Assembly: GCF_000211415.1 (NCBI RefSeq)
Contig: NZ_GL890775.1
Coordinates: 940,190 to 982,804 of the forward strand
DNA length: 42,615 nt
Source of the DNA: Enterobacter mori LMG 25706
Lineage (GTDB): Bacteria > Pseudomonadota > Gammaproteobacteria > Enterobacterales > Enterobacteriaceae
Direction: 5' to 3'
Below, one piece after another: positions 1-8,636 of the stretch (positions are counted from its first letter, which is position 1; each line of letters opens with the position of its first letter). The notes under the pieces are model-generated. The model searched no databases and was not told where the DNA came from. It saw only the letters and a list, made by a program, of their open reading frames with translations. Position numbers and translations under genes: made by a program.

Positions 1-10
1 TCACGCTTTT

Positions 11-42
11 GTAGGCAGGGTAAGGCGTAGCCGCCACCCGGC
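11..42 (-). repeat. REP element upstream of the RAYT gene
   Basis: A 32-base REP-like sequence whose reverse complement matches the REP at 557-588 with a single mismatch. It lies just before the transposase start codon, in inverted orientation to the downstream copy. REP elements flanking a RAYT gene are the usual arrangement for this family. Confidence 0.85.
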
Positions 43-61
43 TTTTAGGCAAGGAACGCCA

Positions 62-553
62 ATGTCAAACTATCGTCGTCATTACGTCCCTGGCGGTACC
101 TGGTTTTTCACCGTCAACCTGCAAAACCGCCAGAGCGATTCGCTTATACGTCATATCGACAGCCTGCGTGCTGCCACCTCTATGGTTAAACGCGCGAAGC
201 CCTTTACCATAAACGCCTGGGTTATCCTTCCCGAACATATGCACTGTATCTGGACCTTACCGGAAGGCGACAGCGACTTTTCGGCCCGCTGGCGGGATAT
301 TAAAAAAACGTTTAGCCGCAACATCGACATGCGCCACATATGGCAGCCGCGTTTCTGGGAGCACACCATTCGCAATGAACAGGATTACCGGCGGCATGTG
401 GATTACGTCTATATCAATCCGCTGAAGCATGGCTACGTCAGTAAGATTCGCGCCTGGCCGTATTCAACGTTTCATCGGGACGTACGGGAAGGGTTATATC
501 CAGAGGATTGGGCCGGAGAGATCGAGGATTTTGCGGCAGGTGAGCGGAAGTAA
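62..553 (+). CDS. rayT: REP-associated tyrosine transposase (RAYT)
   Basis: 163-residue protein of the Y1/IS200-like transposase family domesticated to act on REP sequences. It nicks single-stranded REP DNA and is thought to spread REP/BIME elements. The HUH-type metal site is seen as His-Met-His near residue 60 (PEHMHCIW), and a conserved Tyr occurs in the YVYINPLKHGYV stretch near residues 115-126. Length fits the family. It is a single-copy gene between REPs, with no terminal inverted repeats of its own, and is not part of an operon. It is separated from roxA, which runs in the opposite direction, by the BIME. The start at 62 is the only good ATG after the left REP. Confidence 0.9.
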   Translation: MSNYRRHYVPGGTWFFTVNLQNRQSDSLIRHIDSLRAATSMVKRAKPFTINAWVILPEHMHCIWTLPEGDSDFSARWRDIKKTFSRNIDMRHIWQPRFWEHTIRNEQDYRRHVDYVYINPLKHGYVSKIRAWPYSTFHRDVREGLYPEDWAGEIEDFAAGERK

Positions 554-556
554 AAA

Positions 557-627
557 GCCGGGTGGCGGCTACGCCTTACCCGGCCTACATTCGGATCGTA
601 GGCCCGGTAAGCGAAGCGCCACCGGGC
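557..627. repeat. BIME: two inverted REP elements
   Basis: Two convergent REPs. The first (557-588) begins GCCGGGTGGCGGCTACGCC; the second (598-627) begins GTAGGCCCGGTAAGCG. They are in opposite orientation with about 9 bases between them. Each can fold into a stable hairpin in RNA. The pair lies between the 3' ends of the RAYT gene and roxA and may protect or terminate both transcripts. Confidence 0.85.
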
Positions 628-638
628 ATTATAGCGAC

Positions 639-1760
639 TTAGTCCTCAAAAAACCAATACCCACTGTTCACCAGCGCGGCCAGCATCGCAAGGAATGACG
701 GGTCTTCCAGCGCGTCGCCAAACGTTTCGGCGTGCAACACCTGATGGCTGGCGATGGCTTCCAGCGCCGGACGGTGTGGAGAGTCCAGCTTTTCGCCGTT
801 CACGAAGACATCTTCACCAATGCGCAGCACGCGTAACCCGCCGAGGCGAACCAGCTTGTCACCCTGTTGCAGGGCATCATAAATCTCATCGGCCTGATAC
901 GGTGGCTCCGGCGGCGCAACGTCCAGCTCGTGGCGTGACTGGCTGACAAACTCACCAAACCACTGTTTGAAATGTTCCGGCTCGTTGATCAAATCCAGCA
1001 TCATCCCGCGCAGCTTATCAAGCTCTTCCGGCAGGATGTCAGCAGGGTGTTCACGCGATGGCACGTCCGGGTCGCTGTAGCGGTAGCTGCCCAGCTCGCG
1101 CTGCAGAACATAGTCAGCGAAGCCGCTGATCATTTCGCGACCGCTTGGCGCGCGGAACCCCACGGAGTAGTTGAGCGAGTTTTCCAGGGAGTAACCTTCG
1201 TGCGGGAATCCCGGTGGAATGTAGAGAATATCTCCCGGCTCCAGTTCTTCGTCGATGATCCCTTCAAACGGGTCAACCTGAAGCAGGTCCGGATGCGGGC
1301 AGTGCTGTTTCATCGGCACTTTGTCACCCACGCGCCAGCGACGGCGGCCGGTACCCTGAATGATAAACACGTCGTACTGATCCAGATGCGGGCCAACGCC
1401 GCCACCGGGAACGGAGAAGGAGATCATCAGATCGTCCATTCGCCAGTCGGGCAGGGCGCGGAACGGGCGCATTAAGGCGGCGGTAGGCTCATGCCAGTTG
1501 TTGACCGCCTGCACCAGTAAAGACCAGTTATTTTCGCCCAGGTGATCGTAGCTTTCGAAAGGACCGTGGCTGACCTGCCATTTTCCGTCCTGGTGGCTCA
1601 CCAGGCGGCTGTCGACTTCATTTTCCATGGCCAGGCCGGCCAGCTCGTCAGGGGAGATAGGGTCGACAAAATTGCTGAACCCGCGTTTGAGAACTACCGG
1701 GCGTTTTTGCCAGTAGCGCTCGATAAACTCGGGCCAGTTAAGTGCTAAGTGATATTCCAT
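639..1760 (-). CDS. roxA: 50S ribosomal protein L16 arginine hydroxylase RoxA
   Basis: 373-residue JmjC-type 2-oxoglutarate/Fe(II) oxygenase (YcfD) that hydroxylates an arginine of ribosomal protein L16. The iron-binding HxD is visible in GPHLDQYDVF (near residues 123-131) and the distal His in PPGFPHEGYS (near residue 187). The C-terminal winged-helix region ends in the typical NSGYWFFED. Length and sequence match the E. coli protein very closely. The gene follows phoQ on the same strand with about 90 bases between, and has its own -10-like sequence there. It ends against the BIME. Confidence 0.97.
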   Translation of the reverse strand: MEYHLALNWPEFIERYWQKRPVVLKRGFSNFVDPISPDELAGLAMENEVDSRLVSHQDGKWQVSHGPFESYDHLGENNWSLLVQAVNNWHEPTAALMRPFRALPDWRMDDLMISFSVPGGGVGPHLDQYDVFIIQGTGRRRWRVGDKVPMKQHCPHPDLLQVDPFEGIIDEELEPGDILYIPPGFPHEGYSLENSLNYSVGFRAPSGREMISGFADYVLQRELGSYRYSDPDVPSREHPADILPEELDKLRGMMLDLINEPEHFKQWFGEFVSQSRHELDVAPPEPPYQADEIYDALQQGDKLVRLGGLRVLRIGEDVFVNGEKLDSPHRPALEAIASHQVLHAETFGDALEDPSFLAMLAALVNSGYWFFED

Positions 1761-1793
1761 ATTTTTTTATTCCGCAGGCTCTTATTGAGTCGG

Positions 1794-1822
1794 ATTATAA
1801 CGGAAGCTCAGGAGCCTGAGTG
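1794..1822 (-). promoter_or_regulatory. Putative roxA promoter
   Basis: On the minus strand a perfect TATAAT (1799-1794) lies 34 bases before the roxA ATG. The region 17 bases further upstream is a poor -35 match. A short palindrome (CTCAGG-AG-CCTGAG, about 1808-1821) overlaps it and could instead be the end of the phoPQ transcript. The -10 is seen directly; its use is inferred. Confidence 0.45.
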
Positions 1823-1851
1823 CGAGATCCGCGCATTTTTCACATAACGGG

Positions 1852-3315
1852 TCAAGTATCGTTCGATGTGGGATGCTGGCGGCCAAAAATAGCCTCCATT
1901 CGCGCACCGCCCAGCAGGCTTTCACCCGTTTCAATTTTGCCATCGTACTGATCGACAATCTCCCGGGCGACGGCTAACCCCACTCCCTGACCCGGACGTA
2001 GCGTATCGGCGCGTTGACCACGATCGAACACCACTTCACGTTTATTGCGGGGAATGCCGGGCCCATCGTCTTCAACGATGATGTGCAGCTCGTTATCCGT
2101 CTGACGTGCGGACACTTCCACAAACTCCAGACAATATTTACAGGCGTTATCGAGCAGGTTACCCATCACTTCCATGAAATCATTTTTCTCGCCCACGAAG
2201 CTGATTTCCGGCGAGATATCGAGGCTGATGTTCACCCCTTTACGCTGATACACCTTGTTCAGCGCGGAAGTGAGGTTGTCCAGTAAAGGCGCCACCGGAT
2301 GCAGCTCGCGGCTCAATAACGCACTTCCTGAACGCATGCTGGCGCGATGGAGATAATAGCCAATTTGCTGCGAGATGCGACTGATCTGCTCAAGCATCAC
2401 AGGCTCTGCATCATCAACGCTGAGCGTTGAGCTACGCATGGAACGCAGCGTGCTCTGCATGACCGCCAGCGGCGTCTTAAGGCTGTGCGTCAGGTCGGTG
2501 AGCGTGGTGCGGTATTTATCATAGCGTTCGCGCTCGCTTTTCAGCAGGCGGTTAAGATTACGCACCAGGCTGGTGAGTTCGCGCGTGGTTTCCGGGTTGA
2601 GCTTTTCACGATGATGTTCTTCCAGCTCGCGAACCTCTTTGGCCAGTGATTCTATCGGGCGCAAACTCCACCATGCTGCGACCCACAGCAGAGGGATAAC
2701 CAGCAGAAGATTGGCGGCCAGAACATACACGAACCAACTCCAGACCATGTAAGAACGTTTAAGCTCAACCGGAATGGTGTCGATCACCACGATGGTCAGT
2801 TGCGGCATGTTCATGGTAGCGGGATAGAGATTAATGGCGACGGAGTGGGTCATCTCCGTGTCGTCGTCATCCTCGCGTATCTCATTCAGCTTTTGCTGAA
2901 GGGCGCGATCGTCATGCAGCAATGCGCTGGTTGAATTGAGATCGGCCTCAATCTCATGAAAACCATTTGTCCTGAGCCATTCCGGGCGAATGCGTTTTTT
3001 CAACCAGGGGACGTCGCGCTGAGCCCACAGCAGTTTGCCTTTTTCATCATAAATTAACGCCAGCGTTGGGCTTTGCTGATTGAGGTGCTCAGGCATATCC
3101 ACGGTAATGTGGTTATCTTCCCACTTCGCCAGGGTATAAAACAGGTTACTTTCGCCGCGTAACAGACGGAAGGTTGTTTTATCGAAGCTCACGCTATACC
3201 CGACCAGCGCCACTAACCCATAGGAAAGAGAAAGCACCAGCACCACGGCAGCGGTTGCCAGCAGAAAGCGCACCCGCAGCGAAAGGGGCAGAAAGTGTCG
3301 TGAAATCCCTTTCAT
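1852..3315 (-). CDS. phoQ: Sensor histidine kinase PhoQ
   Basis: 487-residue inner-membrane sensor of low Mg2+, antimicrobial peptides and acid pH that phosphorylates and dephosphorylates PhoP. Order: N-terminal TM (about 16-40), periplasmic PAS-like sensor with the acidic patch EDDDDTEM (about 148-155), second TM (about 193-214), HAMP, H-box [11 protein letters not shown] with the phospho-acceptor His near 277, and the ATPase domain (N box DNACKYC, G boxes DDGPGIP and GQGVGLAVA). All key residues are present. Its ATG overlaps the phoP stop by one base (TAATG), so the two are translationally coupled. Intact. Confidence 0.98.
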   Translation of the reverse strand: MKGISRHFLPLSLRVRFLLATAAVVLVLSLSYGLVALVGYSVSFDKTTFRLLRGESNLFYTLAKWEDNHITVDMPEHLNQQSPTLALIYDEKGKLLWAQRDVPWLKKRIRPEWLRTNGFHEIEADLNSTSALLHDDRALQQKLNEIREDDDDTEMTHSVAINLYPATMNMPQLTIVVIDTIPVELKRSYMVWSWFVYVLAANLLLVIPLLWVAAWWSLRPIESLAKEVRELEEHHREKLNPETTRELTSLVRNLNRLLKSERERYDKYRTTLTDLTHSLKTPLAVMQSTLRSMRSSTLSVDDAEPVMLEQISRISQQIGYYLHRASMRSGSALLSRELHPVAPLLDNLTSALNKVYQRKGVNISLDISPEISFVGEKNDFMEVMGNLLDNACKYCLEFVEVSARQTDNELHIIVEDDGPGIPRNKREVVFDRGQRADTLRPGQGVGLAVAREIVDQYDGKIETGESLLGGARMEAIFGRQHPTSNDT

Positions 3316-3989
3316 TAGCGTAATTCGAACAGGTAACCCTGACCACGAACCGTGGTGATCACGTCCTGGGGGTATTGCGCCTGAATTTTTTTGCGCAAAC
3401 GTCCCATCAGCACGTCAATGGTGTGGCTCTCCCGTAGCTCGGCATCCGGGTAAAGCTGGAGCATTAAGGAATCCTTGCTCACCACTTTGCCGTTATTACG
3501 GATAAGCGTCTCCATGATGGTGTACTCGAACGCCGTCAGCTTGACCACTTCATTATTAATAGAAAATTCGCGGCGGGAAAGATCAACCTGGAATGGCGGA
3601 AGGGAGATAACCTGCGAAGCATGACCGCTGTTGCGACGTAACAGCGCCTGCATGCGCGCAGCGACTTCTTCGATATGAAACGGCTTCGTCACGTAGTCGT
3701 CCGCACCCGCGCTGAGCACTTCCACTTTATCCTGCCAGCCTTCACGGGCGGTCAGGACCAGCACCGGTAGAGAGACGTCATGGCTGCGCCAGCGACGGAT
3801 CAGCGAGAGACCGTCTTCATCCGGCAAGCCTAAATCGACAATGGCGATATCCGGCAGGTGTTCATTGAGATAATAATCGGCTTCTTTTGCATCTTCAGCA
3901 TCGTCCACCTGATGTCCCATCTCCTGAAGCTGAACTTTCAGGTGATGACGTAGCAATGCGTTATCCTCAACAACCAGTACGCGCATCAT
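3315..3989 (-). CDS. phoP: Response regulator PhoP
   Basis: OmpR/PhoB-family regulator that, when phosphorylated by PhoQ, activates Mg2+-starvation and virulence/LPS-modification genes, including its own operon. The receiver domain has the acidic pair, phospho-acceptor Asp in DLGLPDEDG and Lys in YVTKPF; the C-terminal winged helix ends in [13 protein letters not shown]. Two in-frame ATGs occur (3989 and 3986). The Shine-Dalgarno GGGAG is best spaced for the first, giving 224 residues, while the second gives the 223-residue length of the E. coli protein. The region upstream has been replaced by prophage DNA, so the normal autoregulation may be changed. Confidence 0.98.
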   Translation of the reverse strand: MMRVLVVEDNALLRHHLKVQLQEMGHQVDDAEDAKEADYYLNEHLPDIAIVDLGLPDEDGLSLIRRWRSHDVSLPVLVLTAREGWQDKVEVLSAGADDYVTKPFHIEEVAARMQALLRRNSGHASQVISLPPFQVDLSRREFSINNEVVKLTAFEYTIMETLIRNNGKVVSKDSLMLQLYPDAELRESHTIDVLMGRLRKKIQAQYPQDVITTVRGQGYLFELR

Positions 3990-4023
3990 CTCTTCTCCCT
4001 AAATAATTGGTATGAATAGTTTA

Positions 4024-4059
4024 ACGCTGATTATGTAGTTTGAAACCAGCGTCATGAAA
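4024..4059 (-). promoter_or_regulatory. phoP promoter remnant and prophage attachment-site junction (candidate)
   Basis: On the minus strand CATAAT (4035-4030) matches the -10 of the E. coli phoP P1 promoter and is followed by a similar leader. The PhoP-box direct repeat (two GTTTA-type half-sites) expected about 12 bases upstream is not found; phage int sequence starts there. The 9-base dyad GTTTGAAAC (4038-4046) lies inside a 6-base inverted repeat (ACGCTG at 4024-4029, CAGCGT at 4047-4052) and is a candidate crossover core. The exact core needs the other prophage end, which is outside the window. Confidence 0.5.
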
Positions 4060-5349
4060 TTAAATGACTTTTTTAATGTTCCCAATACCTTGGGGGCGTC
4101 CTGGGGGCATAGCTGTCGGCATCTGATTGTTCAGCATGTTGACCTGATCCTGGTTCATATCGCCGATCCACTTCGAGTAAACCTCATACACCATACGCGC
4201 GTCCTCATGGCCCATCTGGCTGGCGATAAAGGAAGGGTTAGCACCGGCCATAAGCGTCCAGCAGGCGTATGTATGGCGGGACTGATAAGGGTTTCTCTCA
4301 CGTATTCCAGAAAGTTTAGTTCCCCGTTTCCATCCATACGAAATCGAATTTTTGGAAAAAAAGCTCTCATTCACTGACGATTTCTTTTCAGGAGTAAATA
4401 CAAAACGCAGATTTTGCGGCTCGGTTTTGCCAATTTCACGGTGATGGAAAACGATCTGCTGTCTTGGGTTATTGCCGGTGATTTCGAACTGCTCGAGCAG
4501 CGCATTATGAGCAGGCTTAAGCAGTGTAATCGTTCTGATGCCTGCATCTGTTTTTGGCGGCACAAACACCCGCTTGTTCGTCAGGCTTCTTGATACGTGA
4601 ATCTCACCTTTCCTCAGATCGATATCCTCCCACGCCAGAGCACAAATCTCGCCGGGCCTCATTCCCGTATGGACGGCTACAATGATGATCAAAGCCAGTT
4701 TTCGGGGAAGGGCGGCAATCAGTGCCTGGTACTCATGAAGTAGAAGCGGATCGGGGTCTGCCTTAGATAGCTTGAGCCTGGACACGCCCTCATAAGGAGC
4801 GTGTAATATAAACTGACTTCGATTCGCAAGCTTCAGCATTTCTGATAAAACCGCCATCTGTTTATTGACTGTTGAGGGCGCGCGTCCCTTTTTAACCAGA
4901 TTAGGCATTGATGGGTTTAATACGCTGCCGGTCAGCAGCTCTTTACGGTAATTCAGGATGTCGGCGTGCTGAATATCAGCAAGGGGAGTATTTTCTCCCA
5001 CAACACGCTTCAGGGTATTAACTGCAGATGTGAGAGAGTGCAGTGTTGCCCCTGACACCTCCAGCGCTTTTGTATCAATGAAAAAATCGCTCAGCTCTTT
5101 AAACGTCGTGATCCGCTTAGTTGATGAGAATTTTTTAAGAGCCTTCGATTCAGGGAAGCGCGCCGCGTAGTCGAACTGGCCGAACTGTATCTCACTCACG
5201 ATGACGGCGCGAAGGTTTCCAGCCTTCTTGATGTTGCTGCTGTTAACCACCCAGCCACGGAGAACTTCGCGGCAGCGAATGCCGCGATAGGTAAACGTGA
5301 TCCTTATTTTTCCGTTATGAAGTTCAACGCCGGTTGGAAAGTTCATCAT
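4060..5349 (-). CDS. int: Phage integrase (tyrosine recombinase)
   Basis: 429-residue site-specific recombinase for prophage integration and excision. An N-terminal arm-type domain of the Arm-DNA-bind_2 kind (about 1-70) is followed by a SAM-like core-binding domain (about 85-185) and the catalytic domain. Visible catalytic residues are Arg231 (TGMRPGE), Lys256 (PPKTDAG), Arg358 (YQSRHT, Gln in place of the usual first His), His381 (MGHED) and nucleophile Tyr391 (EVYSKW). The ATG overlaps the xis stop by four bases with AGGA upstream. It ends about 70 bases before phoP on the same strand, with no visible terminator between. Confidence 0.96.
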   Translation of the reverse strand: MMNFPTGVELHNGKIRITFTYRGIRCREVLRGWVVNSSNIKKAGNLRAVIVSEIQFGQFDYAARFPESKALKKFSSTKRITTFKELSDFFIDTKALEVSGATLHSLTSAVNTLKRVVGENTPLADIQHADILNYRKELLTGSVLNPSMPNLVKKGRAPSTVNKQMAVLSEMLKLANRSQFILHAPYEGVSRLKLSKADPDPLLLHEYQALIAALPRKLALIIIVAVHTGMRPGEICALAWEDIDLRKGEIHVSRSLTNKRVFVPPKTDAGIRTITLLKPAHNALLEQFEITGNNPRQQIVFHHREIGKTEPQNLRFVFTPEKKSSVNESFFSKNSISYGWKRGTKLSGIRERNPYQSRHTYACWTLMAGANPSFIASQMGHEDARMVYEVYSKWIGDMNQDQVNMLNNQMPTAMPPGRPQGIGNIKKVI

Positions 5350-5561
5350 GCTTCCTGAATAAATCTATTAATCAGCGGGAAGTTGTACCAGACCAAAGCG
5401 CGTTTGCTTTCTCCGCCGGGTACCGCGGGTACTCGCTTAAAATGAACCCCTTCAATCCAGCATCCGAGGCGATAAGCTTTTATTTGCCTGTCATCCAGCC
5501 CCGTTTTTTCAGTTAGCTTTCCCGCCACCATCCACTCTTCATCAAAAATGATTTGCGCCAT
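5346..5561 (-). CDS. xis: Excisionase (DUF1233-type Xis)
   Basis: 71-residue small basic DNA-binding protein with the family pattern [19 protein letters not shown] near the start and [14 protein letters not shown] at the end. It directs the integrase towards excision. The start at 5561 is preferred over one four codons upstream because GGAG lies six bases before it. It is translationally coupled to int (four-base overlap), an arrangement that ties excision and integration functions to the left operon. Confidence 0.88.
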   Translation of the reverse strand: MAQIIFDEEWMVAGKLTEKTGLDDRQIKAYRLGCWIEGVHFKRVPAVPGGESKRALVWYNFPLINRFIQEA

Positions 5562-5622
5562 GCTTAACTCCATGACGCCGCCACGATATCGCAGCGGCAG
5601 ATAGTATATTGATTGTCAAAAA

Positions 5623-5862
5623 TCACCGACCAAGGCCAGGGAGGCACCGGAGATGCCTGGCACCTGTCATTGCCGTGGCCACGTAACTACGGGGGCGGTT
5701 AACAACCTCAACCGTAATTTTTCTCCCTTGGAACTTGATGGTGTAAAAAGTCTGCTTGTCGCTGCGACCATGCGCGCCATATTTCTCAAAATGGCATTTG
5801 AGCGCGGCGGCGCATGCTGGACCGCCGATACTGTCTCCCTTGCTACGGTTAATCAGACGCAC
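5623..5862 (-). CDS. Small phage protein, DUF4060-like
   Basis: 79-residue protein beginning at a GTG that overlaps the end of the RecE-like gene by 14 bases, with AGGAAGG just upstream. The central part contains ALKCHFEKYGAHGRSD and YTIKFQGRKITVEVV, followed by NRPRSYVATAMTGAR. This pattern resembles the DUF4060 family of enterobacterial phages, assigned from memory. No catalytic motif is evident and the function is unknown. It is co-transcribed with the RecE-like gene and xis/int. Confidence 0.65.
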   Translation of the reverse strand: MRLINRSKGDSIGGPACAAALKCHFEKYGAHGRSDKQTFYTIKFQGRKITVEVVNRPRSYVATAMTGARHLRCLPGLGR

Positions 5863-7735
5863 AGGAGCCTTCCTGATGGTTGATAACGCTACGGGCAAGT
5901 CCGGCGGCCATAGCCGGTAATTCCTCATACTGATTGCAATAAGCCGGGTTGGAACATAAGCCCTGCAGTGCGGCGATCGTTAGCTGTTGCAGGTATGAGG
6001 ATGCCGCCGATAGATCTGGTTTCTCACGGTCAGGATCAGCTGCCTTTTGAGGTTTTGCTGTTACAGCTGGTGTATCGAGCAATACCGATTTTGGTGGTTC
6101 GGGGCGGCGGTATTCCACGATCGCATCAAGAGCTATTTTCTGACGAACGCTAATATCGTCGGACCAGCTATCCAGCATGGTTGTTGCCACATCGTGGATC
6201 TCCTCGTTGGTAAACACAGGAGACAGGCAATATTCAGTGGTGGTGATATCTTCCATCAGTAGCGGGATAACATCGGAAACGAGGTGACCTGTGAATGCCA
6301 CCACGCCCTCAGCCTCTTCTTTCCCCATGATATTGGTGCGGCCAGAAATCAGATCATTTAGTGCGTGCAAAATCGAAAATTCGCGTTCGTCTGGTGCTTC
6401 GCGAACGTCTTGAGCTGGAGGCACTTCCTGTTTTTCGACTTCATTTGAGGAGGGGGTATTTATCAGAGCATCGACTGAGAAGACTCCTCCACCCAGGTTC
6501 TCAACACGCGGCTGACCGCCGGCTTGCTTTTCAGGAGTCGTGTTCGGAGCGAATGTCTCGCTGAGTTCTTTGTCGAGTTGCGCAGCTTTGCCAGGGCAAA
6601 CTGCTGGTGGAAGAGTTTCGCCCGGTACAGACGGTTTGGTTTCATCATTTTCAGTCTCCAGCTTGATATTGCCGCATGCGATATCGATTGTTTTCTGATC
6701 CGGTTTCGCATGATTCGATTCAACCAGATTGCGGTTAATATATGCACGCAGATCGACCGGCTTGAGGTAAAGGTCTTCCGGAGCGGTTTTAATCAGCGCG
6801 ATAATGGAGGCGCGGGAGAAGTCCAGGATGCCCGGAGTGCCGCGTAATTTATTCCACCAGGCAGAAAAGCGCGGATCTCTTCCCTCGCTTTCCATCTCTT
6901 TGGCGCGGCGGATAATTTCGGATGGAATGGCATAAATATCAAAATCCATCGCGGCCGAGAGAATGCCCAGTGCGGTTTCCAGGCGGAGAGTTGCGAGATT
7001 ATGCACCAGATCAGGACTGCGATCGGTAGGGGTATTACCGCCCAGGCTGGCTTCTGTGTCCGGTTTGATGTCGGTAGCAACAGGCTCACGCTTTGCTGCC
7101 GGAGTGTCGATCCATTTAGTGATACCTTTTTTGATATCAGGCCACTGAGTTGAGACCTTCATAGTTTTGCGAATCCACGCCAGTAGTTCTTCCTGCCGCT
7201 CACCGCTCAGGGCAAACACGCGAGGTTCCTTCACAAAAGCCTGGGCCAGTTCTCGTTGGAAGCTGCCATCGTCGTCGTTATTTAAATCGACTACCTGACC
7301 GAATTGCGAATCGGTGATCTCCTCCACTGCGCCGAAGAGGGCGAGGCATGCCGCGCGGGAGTCCTGGTCAAGGTTGCGTACAATCTTCATACCCGCCGCG
7401 TGCACGGTTTCGTTATTATCGATTTCTGGTTGTGGCGCAGCAGCTGGTTCACCTCGATTGTTATTCCAGACAACGTGCTCACCAAAGAAATCAGCGCTAA
7501 ACACATCAAGCTCAGGACATGGAAGGTCTTCGTGGTGCTCCCAAATTTTCACCTTAAAATAATCATCTATATGTTCAGGATGTTCAGCCGCCAGCTTGCC
7601 GAAAATAACAGCTTCAGCAATGGCTTTTGTGGCCGAATTTACTGCTGTAGCAAGCGGCTTTAAGTCCGGGTGTTTTTTCAAGGCTTTATCTTTTGGAAAA
7701 TAAGCACCGCCGAAAACTTTTAATTCAACAGACAT
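5849..7735 (-). CDS. RecE (exonuclease VIII) N-terminal-like protein lacking the nuclease domain
   Basis: 628 residues. Residues about 235-355 (from PTDRSPDLVHNL through DFDIYAIPSEI and GILDFSRASIIALIKTAP to KTIDIACGN) match the middle of E. coli Rac RecE, in the non-nuclease half of that 866-residue protein. The RecE C-terminal PD-(D/E)XK nuclease region is not recognisable. Instead residues about 450-628 hold an unrelated helical region (FSILHALNDLISGRTNIM, then ALQGLCSNPAYCNQYEELPAMAAGLARS). No RecT is encoded beside it. It may be a recombination accessory protein or a remnant turned to another role. Product annotation as 'exonuclease' would be misleading. Confidence 0.8.
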   Translation of the reverse strand: MSVELKVFGGAYFPKDKALKKHPDLKPLATAVNSATKAIAEAVIFGKLAAEHPEHIDDYFKVKIWEHHEDLPCPELDVFSADFFGEHVVWNNNRGEPAAAPQPEIDNNETVHAAGMKIVRNLDQDSRAACLALFGAVEEITDSQFGQVVDLNNDDDGSFQRELAQAFVKEPRVFALSGERQEELLAWIRKTMKVSTQWPDIKKGITKWIDTPAAKREPVATDIKPDTEASLGGNTPTDRSPDLVHNLATLRLETALGILSAAMDFDIYAIPSEIIRRAKEMESEGRDPRFSAWWNKLRGTPGILDFSRASIIALIKTAPEDLYLKPVDLRAYINRNLVESNHAKPDQKTIDIACGNIKLETENDETKPSVPGETLPPAVCPGKAAQLDKELSETFAPNTTPEKQAGGQPRVENLGGGVFSVDALINTPSSNEVEKQEVPPAQDVREAPDEREFSILHALNDLISGRTNIMGKEEAEGVVAFTGHLVSDVIPLLMEDITTTEYCLSPVFTNEEIHDVATTMLDSWSDDISVRQKIALDAIVEYRRPEPPKSVLLDTPAVTAKPQKAADPDREKPDLSAASSYLQQLTIAALQGLCSNPAYCNQYEELPAMAAGLARSVINHQEGSCASD

Positions 7736-7768
7736 AATTACCTCTATTAATTTTTTGGTGTGTGATGT

Positions 7769-7957
7769 TTAGCGATATGGTTTACGAATAACACGCTTAA
7801 CCTTTTTTAACGCGTTACGCCTTTCTCTTTTTTCATTGCATTGCTCACATAAATAAATCGTGCGCTTGAAGGGGTATCTGTCTGTTTTCCTTTTGTGCAT
7901 TTCCGATTTTTTATATTCGCGGCAGCAAACGGCGCAATGACAAATGATGTCATCCAT
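7769..7957 (-). CDS. Small cysteine-rich, probably zinc-binding phage protein
   Basis: 62 residues with two cysteine knuckles: CHCAVCCREY at the N-terminus and YLCEQCNEKR near residue 37, followed by a strongly basic tail (KKVKRVIRKPYR). The spacing suggests one treble-clef-like zinc site. The gene lies one base after its upstream neighbour in the left operon, next to the RecE-like gene, a position where Rac carries its own small zinc protein. Function not known. Confidence 0.6.
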   Translation of the reverse strand: MDDIICHCAVCCREYKKSEMHKRKTDRYPFKRTIYLCEQCNEKRERRNALKKVKRVIRKPYR

Positions 7958-7958
7958 A

Positions 7959-8231
7959 TCAGTTAAGTAGTTGGCGTTTGTAATCGTAATAGGACATGCC
8001 GCAGGCGTTCTGTGCTTCTGTGAAGTTCACAGACAGCAAGCTAATGTGCTTAACAGCGCATACTGGACAATGAAACTCGCCCAGCACATAGCCACCATCA
8101 AGTACTACGGTTACAGGGCCAGAGGATGGTAGATGAACCACGCCAGAAATAATCCCGTTAATATTAAATGTCGCAATTTCTTTGTTTACTATTGCAAGAC
8201 CCATTTCAATGGTTGTTACTTCTAATTTCAT
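7959..8231 (-). CDS. Hypothetical phage protein, left operon
   Basis: 90 residues from the ATG at 8231 (AAGGTG upstream); an in-frame GTG three codons earlier is also possible. The first two thirds look like beta-strands (IATFNINGIISGVVHLPS, PVTVVLDGGYVLGEF), then one CPVC pair and an ALN-type helical tail ending YYDYKRQLLN. A single CxxC without a partner makes a zinc site uncertain. It is packed tightly against the following gene, so it is expected in the same transcript. Confidence 0.6.
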   Translation of the reverse strand: MKLEVTTIEMGLAIVNKEIATFNINGIISGVVHLPSSGPVTVVLDGGYVLGEFHCPVCAVKHISLLSVNFTEAQNACGMSYYDYKRQLLN

Positions 8232-8344
8232 TTCAGACACCTTGTTTTAGGTTGAGAGAATTCCTGCCGTTTAAGGCATGGTTTTTGAATCGTGTATAAT
8301 TAAATGACAGTCAGGTTATTGTGTTTTATCGACGCTATTAACCT

Positions 8345-8461
8345 TCAGAATTCAGGGTTGCCTTTTTGAGCAAGCAAATAACAAAGTTTTCGAAGTTTTA
8401 TTTCAAACCAGTTAAGGCGGACTGCCTGTTGCCGTGATGGTTGACGATTAAAGTCTGTCAT
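8345..8461 (-). CDS. Micro-ORF of the left operon (38 aa)
   Basis: Basic 38-residue peptide starting MTDFNRQPSRQQAVRLNW, with LRKLCYLLAQKG near the end. A purine-rich GGGGA sits seven bases before the ATG. The sequence looks like a short amphipathic helix. Support is the ribosome site, codon-like structure and position in a run of small genes behind pL. No family is recognised. Confidence 0.5.
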   Translation of the reverse strand: MTDFNRQPSRQQAVRLNWFEIKLRKLCYLLAQKGNPEF

Positions 8462-8482
8462 AATGAATCCCCTATAAGGTTA

Positions 8483-8581
8483 TTAACAGCCATCCACAAT
8501 TTCGATTGCCCACAACTGGAAGCACACTCCGCCAGCTAACAAACCAATCCCCATTAGTGAAAGAGTGGAATGCGCCTCCAT
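8483..8581 (-). CDS. Possible small membrane peptide (32 aa)
   Basis: A 32-residue frame MEAHSTLSLMGIGLLAGG then CFQLWAIEIVDGC, with one hydrophobic stretch long enough for a short TM helix. No clear ribosome site is seen before either in-frame ATG, so coding is uncertain. It lies between other micro-ORFs of the left operon. Confidence 0.3.
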   Translation of the reverse strand: MEAHSTLSLMGIGLLAGGVCFQLWAIEIVDGC

Positions 8582-8594
8582 GTTGTGGACGATT

Positions 8595-8636
8595 CATCTG
8601 CCCTGGTCTGGCGGCGCCACCTCGCCAGGGCAGATG
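8595..8636. repeat. Perfect 12-base inverted repeat in the left leader
   Basis: CATCTGCCCTGG at 8595-8606 and CCAGGGCAGATG at 8625-8636, 18-base loop with a GGCGCC palindrome inside. It would fold in the left-operon transcript. No T-run follows on either strand, so it is not a simple intrinsic terminator. Confidence 0.75.

Noticed and set aside
972..1475. 167-codon plus-strand frame
   Set aside because: Antisense shadow of roxA.
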